In this document: positions 37,096 to 37,766 of the stretch, piece after piece
Layout of the letters: the number at the start of each line of letters is the position of its first letter
Position numbering within the stretch: the stretch's first letter is position 1
NCBI GenBank assembly: GCA_031394355.1
Contig: JANNSU010000069.1
Span: forward strand, 1-37,766
DNA length: 37,766 nt
Source of the DNA: JAEUMY01 sp031394355
GTDB lineage: Bacteria; Pseudomonadota; Gammaproteobacteria; Burkholderiales; Usitatibacteraceae
Reading direction: 5' to 3'
Notes under the pieces: generated by a model
What the model was told of the DNA's origin: nothing
Database searches by the model: none
Seen by the model: only the letters and a program-made list of their open reading frames with translations
Program-made: the position numbers and the translations under genes

Positions 37096-37766
37096 ATGCT
37101 CGAGTCACTGACTTCACTGGTGCAGGGCTTTGGCGTCGCGCTGTCGCCGTTCAACCTGATGCTGATGGCCATCGGCATCATTCTGGGCGTGCTCATTGGT
37201 GTGCTTCCGGGTCTCGGCGGTGCCAATGGGGTGGCCATCCTGCTGCCGCTTACGTTCACCATGCCACCCACATCGGCCATCATCCTGCTCTCATGCATCT
37301 ATTGGGGTGCGCTGTTCGGCGGGGCCATCACGTCGATATTGTTCAACATACCCGGTGAACCGTGGTCGGTGGCCACCACATTCGACGGCTACCCGATGGC
37401 ACAGCAGGGTAAAGCGGGACAGGCACTTACGTCCGCCTTCACGTCCTCGTTCGTCGGCGCGTTCGTCGCTGTGGTGATGATCACCTTCCTGGCGCCTTCC
37501 GTGGCGAAGCTCGCCCTGCAGTTCGGCCCCAAGGAAAACTTTTCCGTGTATTTGCTCACCTTCTGCGCCTTCGTGGGCATGAGCAAGGACGCGCCATTCA
37601 AGACCATCGTGGCCATGATGGTGGGATTCGCGCTGGCAGCGGTCGGGCTGGACAACGTCACAGGCAGCCTGCGCCTCACGTTTGGCCAGATGGAGCTGCT
37701 CAAGGGATTCAACTTTCTCATTGCGGTGATCGGCCTTTTTGGCATCGGCGAGATCCTGCTCACCAT
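37096..37766 (+). CDS. tctA: Tripartite tricarboxylate transporter large membrane subunit (TctA), 5' part
   Basis: The 223 codons in the window give MLESLTSLVQGFGVALSPFNLMLMAIGIILGVLIGVLPGLGGANGVAILLPLT, the conserved glycine-rich PGLGG motif of TctA, then IYWGALFGGAITSILFNIPGEPWSV and further hydrophobic segments. The family is about 500 aa, so more than half lies beyond the right edge. It starts 11 bases after tctB with AGGAG upstream. Confidence 0.92.
   Translation, partial: MLESLTSLVQGFGVALSPFNLMLMAIGIILGVLIGVLPGLGGANGVAILLPLTFTMPPTSAIILLSCIYWGALFGGAITSILFNIPGEPWSVATTFDGYPMAQQGKAGQALTSAFTSSFVGAFVAVVMITFLAPSVAKLALQFGPKENFSVYLLTFCAFVGMSKDAPFKTIVAMMVGFALAAVGLDNVTGSLRLTFGQMELLKGFNFLIAVIGLFGIGEILLT

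Overview
The window is GC-rich, densely coded proteobacterial chromosome. Three-gene pntAA-pntAB-pntB, a tctCBA tripartite tricarboxylate transporter set, ttcA, trhO, a complex-I NDUFA9-like reductase and an Slt-type transglycosylase together suggest a betaproteobacterium. That placement is inference; there is no rRNA or tRNA gene in the window to fix it.

Layout. 1-180: right part of a MITE-like repeat. 201-3163: TPR/O-GlcNAc-transferase-like protein and a convergent hexapeptide acyltransferase. 3372-5417: membrane protein, an array of a TGACCCTGGGCT motif, an AT-richer secreted orphan and a gene remnant. 5467-9653 (minus): surface-sugar operon of UDP-sugar 4,6-dehydratase, two tandem DegT/DnrJ-type aminotransferases and a GNAT acetyltransferase. 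9844-11443: trhO and a SnoaL-like secreted protein. 11444-11859: repeat-rich spacer. 11860-16071 (minus): bufferin-type operon of ECF sigma factor, zinc-finger anti-sigma, two DUF2282 precursor peptides, MNIO (DUF692) enzyme, DUF2063 partner and a secreted PilJ-type sensor protein. 16300-20252: small heat-shock protein, SH3 protein, M48 lipoprotein protease, beta-propeller protein, small membrane protein. 20253-20455: complete MITE-like repeat. 20479-23702: ttcA, membrane protein, pteridine-reductase-like SDR (minus) and divergent MidA-type methyltransferase. 23884-27169: pntAA-pntAB-pntB plus lipoprotein. 27191-34419 (minus): adenylate cyclase-PilZ fusion, quinone oxidoreductase, CCA-adding enzyme with a degenerate HD region, GST, NDUFA9-like protein, lytic transglycosylase. 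34629-37766: TerC protein, then tctC-tctB-tctA, the last cut by the window edge.

The most striking signal is not a gene. A perfect 12-bp palindrome, GCGAATATTCGC, occurs 16 times in 37.8 kb, plus near-matches, mostly inside coding sequences. There it reads ANIR (8 copies) or EYS (5 copies), replaces family-typical residues without changing length, and lies at non-homologous places in the two tandem aminotransferase paralogs. It looks like a highly iterated palindrome, analogous to but different from cyanobacterial HIP1, whose role is unknown to me. Heptanucleotide tandem repeats in five intergenic places, a MITE-like element and a REP-type hairpin complete an unusually repeat-rich background.
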